Positions 1 to 8,582 of a stretch of 64,000 nt of DNA are shown piece by piece; the stretch's first letter is position 1; the number at the start of each line of letters is the position of its first letter. Source of the stretch: Caldimonas brevitalea (lineage in GTDB: Bacteria; Pseudomonadota; Gammaproteobacteria; Burkholderiales; Burkholderiaceae_C); NCBI RefSeq assembly GCF_001017435.1, contig NZ_CP011371.1, positions 3,844,001 through 3,908,000 of the forward strand, in the 5' to 3' direction. Position numbers and translations under genes: made by a program. The notes beneath the pieces were generated by a model. The model was given only the letters and a program-made list of their open reading frames with translations. It made no database searches and was not told the origin of the DNA.

Positions 1-591
1 CTCGGGCGGCAGCATCTGCAAACAGGCCAGCCAGACCGCCACCGCGGTCAACGCCGACAGCCCGACCAGATGCGTTTGCGGCGTCACCTGCCAGCCGAGC
101 AACAGGCTGCCCAAACCCGCGCCCGCCATGCCCCCCAAGCTGAACATCGCATGAAAGCCGCTCATCAGCGGCACGCCTTCGCGGCGCTCCAGCTCCGAGG
201 CTTCGGCATTGATGGCGACGTCGAAGATGCCGCTGGCGACACCGAACACGGCCAGCACCGCGAGCAAGGCGGCGTACCCGGGCAGGCTCAGCAGCGCGGC
301 GATCGCGGCGGTCGAGACCAGGCCGCAGACCCAGGCGACCGCCTTCGGCCCATGGCGTCCGATCAACGCGCCGGCGCGGGACAGCCCCAGCAACGCGCCG
401 ACGCCGGCCGCCAGCATCGCCATGCCCAGCGCGGCCTCGCTGATCTCGTAATGGGCCCGCACGGTGGGAATGTGCACGCCCCAGGTGGCGAACAGAAAGC
501 CGGTACAGAAGAACTGGGTGCGGGTGGCCCACCGCGCGGCGCGCAAGGAAGGCGCGCCGCGAGCCGCTCGCTCGCTTGCAGGACTGGACAT
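1..591 (-). CDS. MFS transporter, YbjJ-like (3' end beyond the window)
   Basis: N-terminal 197 codons of a major facilitator superfamily permease; the gene runs off the left edge. After a short basic N-terminus (MSSPASERAARG) there are successive hydrophobic helices, first around residues 25-45, separated by a loop carrying the family-A motif region (GLSRAGALIGRHGPK). The stretch NAEASELERREG followed by MSGFHAMFSLGG resembles the YbjJ-type MFS subgroup, whose substrates are poorly defined. The ATG at 591 is chosen because hydrophobicity begins soon after it. A -10-like TAGAAT lies about 118 bases upstream on the same strand. The family call is firm, the substrate unknown. Confidence 0.8.
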   Translation of the reverse strand, partial: MSSPASERAARGAPSLRAARWATRTQFFCTGFLFATWGVHIPTVRAHYEISEAALGMAMLAAGVGALLGLSRAGALIGRHGPKAVAWVCGLVSTAAIAALLSLPGYAALLAVLAVFGVASGIFDVAINAEASELERREGVPLMSGFHAMFSLGGMAGAGLGSLLLGWQVTPQTHLVGLSALTAVAVWLACLQMLPPE

Positions 592-708
592 GGGGGGTAC
601 GACGGTTGGCGCGGCGCCCGGGATGAGCGCTGCTGGGCCGCCCGAAGGCGCTCGACCGGAGTGCGTGGCACGGAGGTCATCCGATCAGCGCCGGCAGGCA
701 GATCCCCC

Positions 709-714
709 ATTCTA
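709..714 (-). promoter_or_regulatory. Putative -10 box (TAGAAT) for the MFS gene
   Basis: On the minus strand this reads TAGAAT in the context CCCTAGAATGG, one mismatch from the sigma-70 -10 consensus. The same core with flanking C and G occurs before the three dctP genes and mutL. No convincing -35 is visible, so this is a weak prediction. Confidence 0.3.
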
Positions 715-840
715 GGGAGCGATCGGTTTCATACCTGCCACAACTCGCATAATCGCAGCAGATCGAAAACAGATGAACGAGGGACGGCGCCACCCGACCG
801 CGGCACACGCGGGCCCGAGGTGGGCCGTGGGGACGCACAG

Positions 841-1965
841 ATGCTGGACAAACTCAATCAACTCAGCGAGTCGCACGGCTCGCTGCGCCGCGGCACCGGC
901 ATGGTGTCGGGTGTGGTAGCGCTGACGCTGGCCATCCTGTGCTTCCTCGGCGTGCTCGCCTTTCACTTCCCGCAGTACCTGACCACACCGCAGCTGCGCA
1001 AGTCCTACGACGTCGATACGCTGCGCACCGTGATGTATTGGGCGATGGTGGTCTCCGGCTCCACCGCGTTGTTCAACGTGGCGTTCGGCCGGGTGCGCTG
1101 GCTGTCGTTCGTCGCCTTCGCGCTGGTGGGCCTGACGCTGGCCCTGGGCGGGCACAAGGTGCCGGTCGGCGACTTCCCCGACCACACGCCCTACATCGGC
1201 CTCGACTGGTTCATCCTCGACCTGCTCGGCTCGACGCTGATCTTCGTCTTCATCGAAAAGCTGTTCCCGCTGCGCCGCGAGCAGCCGGTGTTCCGCCCCG
1301 AGTGGCAAACCGACTTCCACCACTTCATCGTCAACCACATGGTGGTCGGCTTCGTGCTGCTGGCCACGAACTTGCTGGTCCACCGGCTGTTCGGCTGGGC
1401 CGTCAAGGACGGCGTGCAGGGCTATGTGCAGCAACTGCCCTTCCCGGTGGCGTTGTTCCTGATCGTGCTGGTCGCCGACCTCGTGCAGTACTGGACCCAC
1501 CGCGCCTACCACGAGGTGCCGGCGCTGTGGCGCCTGCACGCGGTGCACCACAGCGTCAAAAGCATGGACTGGATGGCCGGCTCACGCCAGCACATCCTCG
1601 AGCTGCTGCTGACCCGCACCCTGGTGCTGGCGCCGATCTTCGTGCTCGGCTTCTCGAAGGAAGTGATCGACACCTACATCGTCATCGTCGGCTTCCAGGC
1701 CGTGTTCAACCACGCCAACGTCAGCGTGCGGCTCGGCCCGCTGCGCTACCTGCTGGTGACGCCCAACTTCCACCATTGGCACCACTCGCAAGACGCCGAG
1801 GCGCTCGACAAGAACTACGCGGCCCACTACGCCTTCCTCGATTACCTGTTCGGCACCGCCGTCAAGTCCGACCGCGAGTGGCCGGAGCAATACGGCGTAC
1901 TGGGCGACTACGTGCCCAACGGCTTCTTCAAGCAGCTCAAGTTCCCGTTCACCTGGAAACCGTGA
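841..1965 (+). CDS. Sterol desaturase / fatty acid hydroxylase family membrane protein
   Basis: A 374-residue integral membrane non-haem di-iron enzyme of the fatty acid hydroxylase superfamily. Several hydrophobic helices precede the histidine boxes: HRAYH (residues 220-224), HAVHH (233-237), a lone histidine in FNHAN (291) and HHWHH (311-315). This is the expected order for iron ligands in the family, which oxidises lipid C-H bonds using O2 at the inner membrane. The reading frame is open far upstream, but hydrophobic sequence and family-like length begin at the ATG at 841. A GGGGAC stretch precedes that ATG, only a weak ribosome site. The specific lipid substrate cannot be told from sequence. 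Divergent from the MFS gene. Confidence 0.82.
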   Translation: MLDKLNQLSESHGSLRRGTGMVSGVVALTLAILCFLGVLAFHFPQYLTTPQLRKSYDVDTLRTVMYWAMVVSGSTALFNVAFGRVRWLSFVAFALVGLTLALGGHKVPVGDFPDHTPYIGLDWFILDLLGSTLIFVFIEKLFPLRREQPVFRPEWQTDFHHFIVNHMVVGFVLLATNLLVHRLFGWAVKDGVQGYVQQLPFPVALFLIVLVADLVQYWTHRAYHEVPALWRLHAVHHSVKSMDWMAGSRQHILELLLTRTLVLAPIFVLGFSKEVIDTYIVIVGFQAVFNHANVSVRLGPLRYLLVTPNFHHWHHSQDAEALDKNYAAHYAFLDYLFGTAVKSDREWPEQYGVLGDYVPNGFFKQLKFPFTWKP

Positions 1966-2000
1966 GCGAGACCGGCGGGCGGCCGCGCTCGGAGCGGCCC

Positions 2001-2006
2001 GATAAT
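2001..2006 (+). promoter_or_regulatory. -10-like GATAAT eight bases before a start codon
   Basis: GATAAT ends eight bases before the ATG at 2015 and no Shine-Dalgarno sequence lies between. If it works as a -10 box, transcription would start at or next to the start codon, giving a leaderless mRNA. The same layout recurs at seven other genes in the window. Confidence 0.4.
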
Positions 2007-2014
2007 GCCGCCCC

Positions 2015-3226
2015 ATGCTGAAGTTCGACGCGGTTTTCATCGGCGCCGGCGCCGCCGGGTTGTTCGCAGCCGGCATCGCCGGCCAGGCGGGCCTGAAGGT
2101 GCTGGTGATCGACCATGCCGAGAAGGTCGCCGAGAAGATCCGCATTTCCGGCGGCGGCCGCTGCAACTTCACCAACCGCGACGCCACGCCGGCCAACTTC
2201 CTGTCCGAGAACCCGCATTTCTGCCGCTCGGCGCTGGCACGCTACACGCCACAGGACTTCCTCTCGCTCGTGCAGCGCCACCGCATTGGTTGGCACGAAA
2301 AGCACAAGGGCCAGTTGTTCTGCGACGAGTCGAGCGACGAGATCATCGCCATGCTGTTGCGCGAATGCGAGCAAGGCGCCGTGACGCGTTGGCAGCCGTG
2401 CAGCGTCGCAGCGGTCCGCCACGGGACGCAAGGGTTCGAGCTGGACACCTCGGCCGGCGTTGTCGCCACCCGCCATGTGGTGGTGGCCACAGGGGGTCTG
2501 TCGATCCCGAAGATCGGCGCGAGCGATTTCGGCTACCGCCTGGCACGCCAGTTCGGGCACCGCATCGTCGAGACACGTCCGGCGCTGGTCCCGCTGACCT
2601 TCGACGCCACCCAATGGGCCCCCTATGCCGCGCTGGCCGGGGTGTCGCTCGAAGTGCGCATCGCGGCCGGCGGCGGCAAGGCGCGCACTGAATTCCTGGA
2701 AGACCTGCTGTTCACCCACCGCGGCCTGAGCGGCCCCGCCGTGCTGCAGATCTCGAGCTTCTGGCGCCCCGGACAGGCGCTGGAGATCGACCTGACACCT
2801 CAACTCGACCTGGCGCCCCAGCTGCGCGCGGCCAAGACGGGCTCGCGCAAGCAGGTGGGCACCGAACTCGCGGCGCGCCTGCCCGACCGCCTGGCGCAGG
2901 CGTGGCTCGCCGAGGCACCGGAGCTGGCCGGCCGGCCGATCGCGGACGTGAAGGACAAGGACCTCGACGCATTGGCGCACCGCCTGCAGCATTGGACGCT
3001 GACACCGTCCGGTACCGAGGGCTACCGCAAGGCCGAAGTGACCGCGGGCGGTGTCGACACCCGTGAACTCAGCTCCCAGACACTGGAAAGTCGCCGCGTG
3101 CCAGGGCTGCATTTCATCGGGGAGGTGGTGGACGTGACCGGCTGGCTCGGCGGTTACAACTTCCAGTGGGCCTGGGCCAGCGCGGCAGCCTGCGCGCGCG
3201 CCCTGGCCGCCCAGCGGGCGGCGTGA
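2015..3226 (+). CDS. FAD-dependent oxidoreductase, YhiN/HI0933 (BaiN-like) family
   Basis: A 403-residue flavoprotein. The N-terminal dinucleotide fold shows GAGAAGLFAAG at about residues 10-20, then the family signature GGGRCNFTN near residue 47 that follows the FAD-binding region. The C-terminus holds a second FAD contact (FIGEVVDVTGWLGGYNFQWA). These are hallmarks of the HI0933/YhiN group, sometimes labelled aminoacetone oxidase-like or BaiN; the physiological substrate is unsettled. The ATG at 2015 lies just ahead of the Rossmann fold. A GATAAT hexamer precedes it by eight bases with no ribosome site, suggesting leaderless expression. It ends shortly before the rpsU promoter. Confidence 0.85.
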   Translation: MLKFDAVFIGAGAAGLFAAGIAGQAGLKVLVIDHAEKVAEKIRISGGGRCNFTNRDATPANFLSENPHFCRSALARYTPQDFLSLVQRHRIGWHEKHKGQLFCDESSDEIIAMLLRECEQGAVTRWQPCSVAAVRHGTQGFELDTSAGVVATRHVVVATGGLSIPKIGASDFGYRLARQFGHRIVETRPALVPLTFDATQWAPYAALAGVSLEVRIAAGGGKARTEFLEDLLFTHRGLSGPAVLQISSFWRPGQALEIDLTPQLDLAPQLRAAKTGSRKQVGTELAARLPDRLAQAWLAEAPELAGRPIADVKDKDLDALAHRLQHWTLTPSGTEGYRKAEVTAGGVDTRELSSQTLESRRVPGLHFIGEVVDVTGWLGGYNFQWAWASAAACARALAAQRAA

Positions 3227-3241
3227 CGCCTGCCGGCCCCT

Positions 3242-3270
3242 TTTGCAAATGCAAAAACTGTGGCTATAAT
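3242..3270 (+). promoter_or_regulatory. Sigma-70 promoter of rpsU
   Basis: A perfect TATAAT at 3265-3270 has TTTGCA/TTGCAA 16-17 bases upstream (3242-3248) as a partial -35. Transcription would begin near 3277, leaving a leader of about 190 bases before rpsU. That leader is unusually long for a 70-codon gene and might have a regulatory role; no recognised riboswitch is visible in it. Confidence 0.6.
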
Positions 3271-3465
3271 CGCGGTCTTTGCTGGCAAACCGCGTCCGCA
3301 TCATTGCGCTAGCACTCGAGCTCTAGGCACCCGCTGACAGCCCAGCCCGTACACCTGGGCGAGCTTACACGGAAACCGCGCTGCAAGCAGTTGGCAGCCG
3401 GCGGCACCGAAAGTGCAGCGCCTTGGCGGCGGACGCAACCGTATACCGAAGGATCCGATCTCTCA

Positions 3466-3678
3466 ATGACTACTATTCGCGTCAAAGAAAACGAGCCGTT
3501 CGACGTCGCCCTGCGTCGCTTCAAGCGCACCATCGAAAAGCTGGGCCTGCTGACCGAGCTGCGTGCTCGCGAGTTCTACGAAAAGCCCACCGCCGAGCGC
3601 AAGCGCAAGAAGGCAGCCGCGGTGAAGCGTCACTACAAGCGCGTTCGCAGCATGCAGCTGCCGAAGAAGTTGTACTGA
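3466..3678 (+). CDS. rpsU: 30S ribosomal protein S21
   Basis: A 70-residue protein beginning [21 protein letters not shown], the typical S21 N-terminus, with a very basic C-terminal half ([15 protein letters not shown]) that contacts 16S rRNA on the small-subunit platform near the anti-Shine-Dalgarno region. Length matches the family exactly. The ATG at 3466 is fixed by homology; an AAGGA stretch lies about 13 bases upstream, a rather long spacing. It is transcribed from a clear TATAAT promoter and followed by a strong hairpin terminator, so it is probably a separate unit from the YqeY gene next to it. The rpsU-yqeY order is conserved in proteobacteria. Confidence 0.97.
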
Positions 3679-3733
3679 TCGCCGTTCAGACCTGAACGAG
3701 CCGGCCCGCCCTGCGCGGCCGCGCCCAGCGACC

Positions 3734-3770
3734 AGCCCGCCCGGGGACGCCCGAGCGGGCTTTGTTGTTT
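3734..3770 (+). terminator. Rho-independent terminator after rpsU
   Basis: AGCCCGC (3734-3740) pairs with GCGGGCT (3755-3761). One mismatch inside, CGGG pairs with CCCG around a GACG loop. The stem runs straight into a T-rich tract (TTGTTGTTT). Strong geometry for intrinsic termination. Confidence 0.85.
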
Positions 3771-3836
3771 CTGGACCGCCACAAAGGCCCCGCGGTACCA
3801 TCGACCACTCTTCTCCCAGGCAACAACGACATTCTC

Positions 3837-4283
3837 ATGAGCCTCAAGAACCAGATCACCGAAGACATGAAGACGGCCATGCGTGCCAAGGACGCCGACC
3901 GCCTGTCGACCATCCGCATGCTGCTCGCCGCGCTGAAACAGAAAGAAGTCGACGAGCGTGTCGAACTAGACGACGCCGCGGTGATCGGGATCGTCGACAA
4001 GCTGATCAAGCAGCGCAAGGACTCCTACACGCAATACAGCCAGGCCGGTCGGAGCGATCTGGCCGACAAGGAAGCAGCCGAGATCAAGGTGCTCGAAGGC
4101 TATCTGCCACAGCGGCTGAGCCCGGAGGAGATCGCCGCAGAGGTCGCCAAGATCGTCGCCGAAACCGGCGCTGCGGGCCCGGGCGACATGGGCAAGGTGA
4201 TGGGCGCCGCCAAGACTCGCCTGGCCGGCAAGGCCGACATGGGCCAGGTGTCGAGCGCCGTCAAGCAGGCCTTGAGCCGATAA
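3837..4283 (+). CDS. GatB/YqeY domain protein
   Basis: A 148-residue YqeY-family protein, mostly helical and charged. It opens MSLKNQITEDMKTAMRAKD and ends with GDMGKVMGAAKTRLAGKADM, the conserved C-terminal part shared with the tail domain of the amidotransferase subunit GatB. That domain binds tRNA in GatB; the role of stand-alone YqeY is not established, although it often lies between rpsU and dnaG as here beside rpsU. The start at 3837 fits the usual length of about 150; a possible upstream start would add residues unlike the family. dnaG does not follow: a phosphatase-like gene and the TRAP operon do. Confidence 0.9.
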   Translation: MSLKNQITEDMKTAMRAKDADRLSTIRMLLAALKQKEVDERVELDDAAVIGIVDKLIKQRKDSYTQYSQAGRSDLADKEAAEIKVLEGYLPQRLSPEEIAAEVAKIVAETGAAGPGDMGKVMGAAKTRLAGKADMGQVSSAVKQALSR

Positions 4284-4305
4284 GCACAACACCCGAGGAG
4301 CCACC

Positions 4306-4647
4306 ATGAGTCTGCCGATCCAGCAGCTGTCCCCCGACCTGTGCGTCGCACCCCAACTTGATCCCGCCGCGATGCAGCTGGCGGCAGAAGCGGGGTTCAA
4401 AAGCGTGATCAACAACCGCCCCGATCACGAAGGCGGCGCGGAGCAACCGACCAGCGCCCAGATCGAGGCGGCCGCGCGCGCCGCCGGCCTCGAATACGTG
4501 CACCTGCCGGTCAACCCCTCGGTGCAGACGCCCGAGGAGATCGCCCGCTTCGGTGAACTGCTGCAGACCCTGCCCAAACCGGTTCTCGCCTTCTGCCGTT
4601 CCGGCGGCCGCTGCACGCGCTTGTTCCGCGCGGCCACCGGCGGCTGA
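4306..4647 (+). CDS. TIGR01244-type phosphatase-like / sulfur transferase family protein
   Basis: A 113-residue protein of the family often found alone or fused to beta-lactamase-fold hydrolases (Blh-like). It keeps the cysteine phosphatase loop CRSGGR at residues 97-102, with Cys97 as the expected nucleophile and Arg102 as the anion-binding arginine. The N-terminal part (INNRPDHEG) is also typical. The family is annotated variously as a protein tyrosine phosphatase-like or TIGR01244 sulfur transferase; the reaction is unproven. A good ribosome site (GAGGAG) precedes the ATG. The gene follows the YqeY gene by 22 bases and may share its transcript. Downstream lies 264 bases of very GC-rich sequence before dctQ. 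Confidence 0.8.
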   Translation: MSLPIQQLSPDLCVAPQLDPAAMQLAAEAGFKSVINNRPDHEGGAEQPTSAQIEAAARAAGLEYVHLPVNPSVQTPEEIARFGELLQTLPKPVLAFCRSGGRCTRLFRAATGG

Positions 4648-4911
4648 GCCGCCTGCGGCGGCCGCCGGCCGCCGCGGCTCCGCGCCCAGCGGCGCTGGGC
4701 TCCCGCTCCCCGCTTCCCCGCGCCCTGCCCCTGCCTGCACGGCGCCCCCTCCCGCCGGCCCCCCCCCGGCCGCCCCTCCCCCGCCCCGGGGCATCCCTTG
4801 TGATCTCTGGTTTTCGGCGATGCTTCAGGGTTGCCTCACCCTCGCGTGGTTCACGGCGCGCGACCCTCTCGCGCGGACTGGGCCGCCCCAAGCACCAGAG
4901 GAGACGACACG

Positions 4912-5517
4912 ATGTCTGCGCTGCTTCGGCTTTCGGGTCTCATCGACGCGCTCAACCGCCGGGTCGGCAAGTCGGTGATCTGGCTGATCTTTGCGTCCAC
5001 GCTGATCAGTGCGATCAACGCCATCGTGCGCAAGGTGTTCAACATCAGCTCGAACGCCTACCTCGAGGTGCAGTGGTATCTGTTCGCGGCGTCCTTCCTG
5101 CTGGCCTCCGCCTACACCCTGCTGGAGCACGAACATGTGCGCATCGACGTGTTGTCGGGGCGGCTGTCCAAACGGGGCCAGGTCTGGATCGACGTGTTCG
5201 GCTTTGCGCTGTTCCTGATCCCGATGTGCAGCGTCGTGCTGTGGCTGTCGCTGCCGTTCGTGCAACAGGCTTATGTCTCGGGTGAAGTGTCGTCCAATGC
5301 CGGGGGGCTGATCCGCTGGCCGGTCTACGCGATGATGCCGGCCGGCTTCGCGCTGCTGCTGCTGCAGGGCATTTCCGAACTCATCAAGCGCGTCGCCTTT
5401 CTGCAGGGCCGCATCGACGATCCGACCGTCAAGCCCCACGACACCTCGGCCGAGGCCGCCCTGGTCGAGGCGCTCCGCGCCGAAGCGGAACAAAAGGCCC
5501 GGGCCGGGCAGGCGTGA
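4912..5517 (+). CDS. dctQ: TRAP transporter small permease (DctQ type)
   Basis: A 201-residue membrane protein with four hydrophobic helices, around residues 20-40, 55-75, 95-120 and 140-165. This is the DctQ layout of tripartite ATP-independent periplasmic transporters. The small subunit stabilises or couples the large permease in the inner membrane. Start at 4912 follows AGAGGAGA at good spacing; upstream codons in frame look non-coding. The stop lies 12 bases before dctM, whose ribosome site overlaps the dctQ end, so the two are co-transcribed. It resembles the COG4665 (mannitol/chloroaromatic, FcbT2-like) branch, an impression from sequence rather than a search. The C-terminal tail is charged and Ala/Glu-rich. 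Confidence 0.9.
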   Translation: MSALLRLSGLIDALNRRVGKSVIWLIFASTLISAINAIVRKVFNISSNAYLEVQWYLFAASFLLASAYTLLEHEHVRIDVLSGRLSKRGQVWIDVFGFALFLIPMCSVVLWLSLPFVQQAYVSGEVSSNAGGLIRWPVYAMMPAGFALLLLQGISELIKRVAFLQGRIDDPTVKPHDTSAEAALVEALRAEAEQKARAGQA

Positions 5518-5529
5518 GGGGCGAGCGCG

Positions 5530-7338
5530 ATGGCATTTCTGGTCGACAACCTGGCCCCCATCATGTTCGCGGGGCTGATCGTGTTCTTGCTGATCGGCTT
5601 CCCGGTCGCCTTCAGCCTCGGTGCTTGCGGCCTGTTCTTCGCCTTCATCGGCATCGAGCTGGGCGTGCTGCCGGCGGCGCTGGTGCAGGCCCTGCCGCTG
5701 CGCATCTACGGCATCATGCAGAACGACACGCTGCTGGCGATCCCGTTCTTCACCTTCATGGGGCTGATCCTGGAACGCTCCGGCATGGCCGAAGACCTGC
5801 TGGACACCATCGGGCAACTGTTCGGCCCGATCCGCGGCGGCCTCGCCTTCGCGGTGATCCTGGTGGGCGCGATGCTGGCCGCCACCACCGGCGTGGTAGC
5901 CGCCTCGGTGATCTCGATGGGCCTGATCTCGTTGCCCATCATGCTGCGCTACGGCTACGACCGGCGCATCGCCAGCGGCACGATCGCCGCCTCCGGAACG
6001 CTGGCGCAGATCATCCCGCCGTCGCTGGTGTTGATCATCCTGGCCGACCAGCTCGGACGCAGCGTGGGCGACATGTACAAAGGCGCCTTCCTGCCGGGCT
6101 TCCTGCTCACCGGCATGTACGCGCTGTTCGTCGTCGTCATCGCGATCGTGCGGCCCGCCTGGGTACCGGCCTTGCCGCCGGAAGCCCGCACCATCCGGGA
6201 AGACGACGGCAAGAGCGGCCTGCTGTCACTGCTGCTGCTGACGGTCCTGTCGGTCGGCCTGGCAATCGCCTTCGGCCAGCACTACACCGAGATCGTCGGC
6301 TGGTGGAAGGGCGAAGTGCAGGCCCGGCCGGTGGCGACCGACGAGACCATCGTCGTGTCGATGTCGCTCGGCGTGCTGCTCGCGTTCGTGATTGCCCTGC
6401 TCAACAAGCTGACCGGGCTGCGCCTGCTGTCGCGCATGGCGGAGCGCGTCACCTTTGTGCTGATCCCCCCCTTGCTGCTGATCTTCCTGGTGCTGGGCAC
6501 CATCTTTCTGGGCATCGCGACGCCGACCGAAGGCGGTGCGATGGGCGCCGCCGGGGCGCTGGTGATGGCCTGGGTGCGGCGACGGCTGAACTTCCAGCTG
6601 CTGGTACAGGCCCTGACCAGCACCACCAAGCTGGCGTCCTTCGTGGTCTTCATCCTGATCGGCGCCACCCTCTTCGGCCTGACCTTCCAGGGCGTCGACG
6701 GGCCCAAGTGGGTCGAGCATCTGTTGACGCAGCTGCCGGGTGGCACGTTGGGTTTTCTCATCGCGGTCAACCTGCTGATTTTCCTGCTCGCCTTCTTCCT
6801 CGACTTCTTCGAACTGTCCTTCATCGTGGTGCCGCTGCTGGCCCCGGTGGCCGCGAAGCTGGGCATCGACCTGGTCTGGTTCGGCGTGCTGCTCGCGGTC
6901 AACATGCAGACCTCGTTCATGCACCCACCGTTCGGCTTCGCGCTGTTCTACCTGCGCAGCGTGGCGCCGGCCGACGACTACGTCGACCGCGTCACCCGCA
7001 AGCCGATACCCAAGGTGACCATCCAGCAGATCTACTGGGGCGCCGTGCCTTTCGTCCTGATCCAGCTGGTGATGGTCGTCCTGATCATCGCGTTCCCGGC
7101 CATCGTGTCGTCCGGCCTCGACAAGGCCGAGCAGATCGACCTGGACAAGGTGAACATCGAGATGCCGACCAACACCGACGGTGGATACGGCGAGCCGTCG
7201 ATGGAGGGCCTGGAGGACAGCGGCGCAGCACCGGCCAGCGCGCCCGAAGGTGCTCCCGAGCCGCAATCGCCACCGGCCGTCGAAGAGGACCCGATGAAGG
7301 CGTCGCAGGAGGCCGTCGAGGCCGAGAAGAAGCCGTAG
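5530..7338 (+). CDS. dctM: TRAP transporter large permease (DctM type), long form
   Basis: A 602-residue integral membrane subunit with a DctM domain of about a dozen helices; it carries substrate with Na+ or H+ symport after delivery by DctP. It opens with the typical FLVDNLAPIMFAGLIVFLLIGFPVAF segment, and the conserved loop ATPTEGGAMGA appears near residue 335. It is far longer than the usual 425-440 residues. An extra region at about 220-300 contains two added hydrophobic segments, and a C-terminal cytoplasmic tail of about 60 residues is acidic and rich in Pro, Ala and Glu. Long forms are known in the FcbT3/COG4664 branch. Substrate is unknown; 2-oxoacids or aromatic acids are possible. 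Followed by a hairpin terminator. Confidence 0.92.
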   Translation: MAFLVDNLAPIMFAGLIVFLLIGFPVAFSLGACGLFFAFIGIELGVLPAALVQALPLRIYGIMQNDTLLAIPFFTFMGLILERSGMAEDLLDTIGQLFGPIRGGLAFAVILVGAMLAATTGVVAASVISMGLISLPIMLRYGYDRRIASGTIAASGTLAQIIPPSLVLIILADQLGRSVGDMYKGAFLPGFLLTGMYALFVVVIAIVRPAWVPALPPEARTIREDDGKSGLLSLLLLTVLSVGLAIAFGQHYTEIVGWWKGEVQARPVATDETIVVSMSLGVLLAFVIALLNKLTGLRLLSRMAERVTFVLIPPLLLIFLVLGTIFLGIATPTEGGAMGAAGALVMAWVRRRLNFQLLVQALTSTTKLASFVVFILIGATLFGLTFQGVDGPKWVEHLLTQLPGGTLGFLIAVNLLIFLLAFFLDFFELSFIVVPLLAPVAAKLGIDLVWFGVLLAVNMQTSFMHPPFGFALFYLRSVAPADDYVDRVTRKPIPKVTIQQIYWGAVPFVLIQLVMVVLIIAFPAIVSSGLDKAEQIDLDKVNIEMPTNTDGGYGEPSMEGLEDSGAAPASAPEGAPEPQSPPAVEEDPMKASQEAVEAEKKP

Positions 7339-7361
7339 CGGCGGCAGCGTCCGCAGTAGCG

Positions 7362-7383
7362 AAAGGCCCCGCACGGGGCCTTT
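7362..7383. terminator. Bidirectional terminator between dctM and dctP1
   Basis: AAAGGCCCCG (7362-7371), a CA loop and CGGGGCCTTT (7374-7383) form a perfect 10-bp stem. It has T-runs on both strands, as expected between the converging dctM and first dctP genes. Confidence 0.85.
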
Positions 7384-7435
7384 CTTCGCTTCGGTGCTGC
7401 CACCGCAGCAGCACGTCTCTTGTTGCAGGCGGCGC

Positions 7436-8521
7436 TCAGAGCTTCGACGCCTGCATGTAGCGGTCGAACTGCGCCTCGGTGAAGCGGAACCACAGATTCT
7501 GGTCACGCCGGAAGTTTGCGTAGTCGGTGTACACCTTCTTCCAGTTGCTGTTCTTGGCGCTGATCTCCGAATAGAGCGACATCGCCTCCTTGAAGGCCGC
7601 GTCCAGCACCGTCCTCGGCAGCGGCAGCACCTTGGCCTTGCCGGCCACCAGCTGCTTCAGCGCGGCCGGGTTGCGGGCGTCGTATTTCGCCTGCATGTCC
7701 ACATGCGCATACGCCGAGGCGGCTTCGACGATGGCCTTGTATTCGGCGGACAGGCTCTCGTAGGCCTTGCTGTTGATGAACAAGTCGAGCTGCGGCCCGC
7801 CTTCCCACCAGCCGGGATAGTGGTAGAACGGCGCCACCTTGTGGAAGCCCAGCTTCTGGTCGTCGTAAGGGCCGACCCATTCGGCTGCGTCGATGGTGCC
7901 CTTCTCGAGCGCCTGGTAGATCTCACCGCCCGGAATGTTTTGCGGCACCGAGCCGAGCCGTTCGAGCACGCGGCCGGCAAAACCGCCGATGCGCATCTTC
8001 AGGCCCTTCATGTCGGCCAGGCTTTTGATCTCGCGGCGGTACCAGCCACCCATCTGCGCCCCGGTGTTGCCGCCGGGGAAGTTGACGATGTTGTACTGCG
8101 CGTAGAACTCGCGCATCAGCTTCAAGCCATTGCCGTCGTACATCCACGCCGTCATCTGCCGCGAGTTCAAACCGAAGGGGATGGCGCAGCCGATCGCAAA
8201 GGTCTCGTCCTTGCCGAAAAAGTAGTACGGCGCGGTGTGCGCGATCTCGACCGTGCCGTTCTGCACCCCGTCGACCACACCGAAGGGCGGCATCAGTTCA
8301 CCGCCGGCGTGCACCGAAATCTGGAACCTGCCGCCGCTCATGTCGCTGACCTTCTTCGCGAACACCTCGGCGGCGCCGAAGATGGTGTCCAAGGCCTTGG
8401 GGAAACTCGACGCGCACCGCCACCGTATCGTTGCCTGTGCCTGCACGAGGCCCGGCCCGGCCGCGGCTGCCGCCATCGCACCGGCAACCCCCGCGTTTTT
8501 GATGAAGGAACGACGCTGCAT
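7436..8521 (-). CDS. dctP: TRAP transporter substrate-binding protein (DctP), paralogue 1
   Basis: A 361-residue periplasmic solute receptor. It begins with a twin-arginine signal (MQRRSFIK, then an Ala-rich hydrophobic core and cleavage near VQAQA). The mature part has the DctP fold with family blocks GGELMPPFGVVDGVQNGT, IPFGLNSRQMTAW, NIPGGEIYQALEKG, DAAEWVGPYDD and YPGWWEG. The Trp/Glu-rich WVGPYDD and PGWWEG blocks resemble TakP/FcbT1-type receptors for 2-oxoacids or chlorobenzoate, so a carboxylate ligand is likely. A conserved arginine in GLKMRIGGFAG would clamp the carboxylate. It converges on dctQM and is one of three closely similar neighbours. Promoter-like TCCTAGAATCG lies about 64 bases upstream. 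Confidence 0.92.
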   Translation of the reverse strand: MQRRSFIKNAGVAGAMAAAAAGPGLVQAQATIRWRCASSFPKALDTIFGAAEVFAKKVSDMSGGRFQISVHAGGELMPPFGVVDGVQNGTVEIAHTAPYYFFGKDETFAIGCAIPFGLNSRQMTAWMYDGNGLKLMREFYAQYNIVNFPGGNTGAQMGGWYRREIKSLADMKGLKMRIGGFAGRVLERLGSVPQNIPGGEIYQALEKGTIDAAEWVGPYDDQKLGFHKVAPFYHYPGWWEGGPQLDLFINSKAYESLSAEYKAIVEAASAYAHVDMQAKYDARNPAALKQLVAGKAKVLPLPRTVLDAAFKEAMSLYSEISAKNSNWKKVYTDYANFRRDQNLWFRFTEAQFDRYMQASKL

Positions 8522-8582
8522 GTTGCTCTCCTCTCCGACGTTGGATTCCCGCCGTCGACTGCTACGCTCGGCGCACGTCGGG

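Noticed and set aside
4648..4911. Hidden gene in the 264-base GC-rich spacer before dctQ
   Set aside because: Only low-complexity C-runs and frames with extreme Pro/Ala/Arg content; no ribosome site and no similarity to known proteins.
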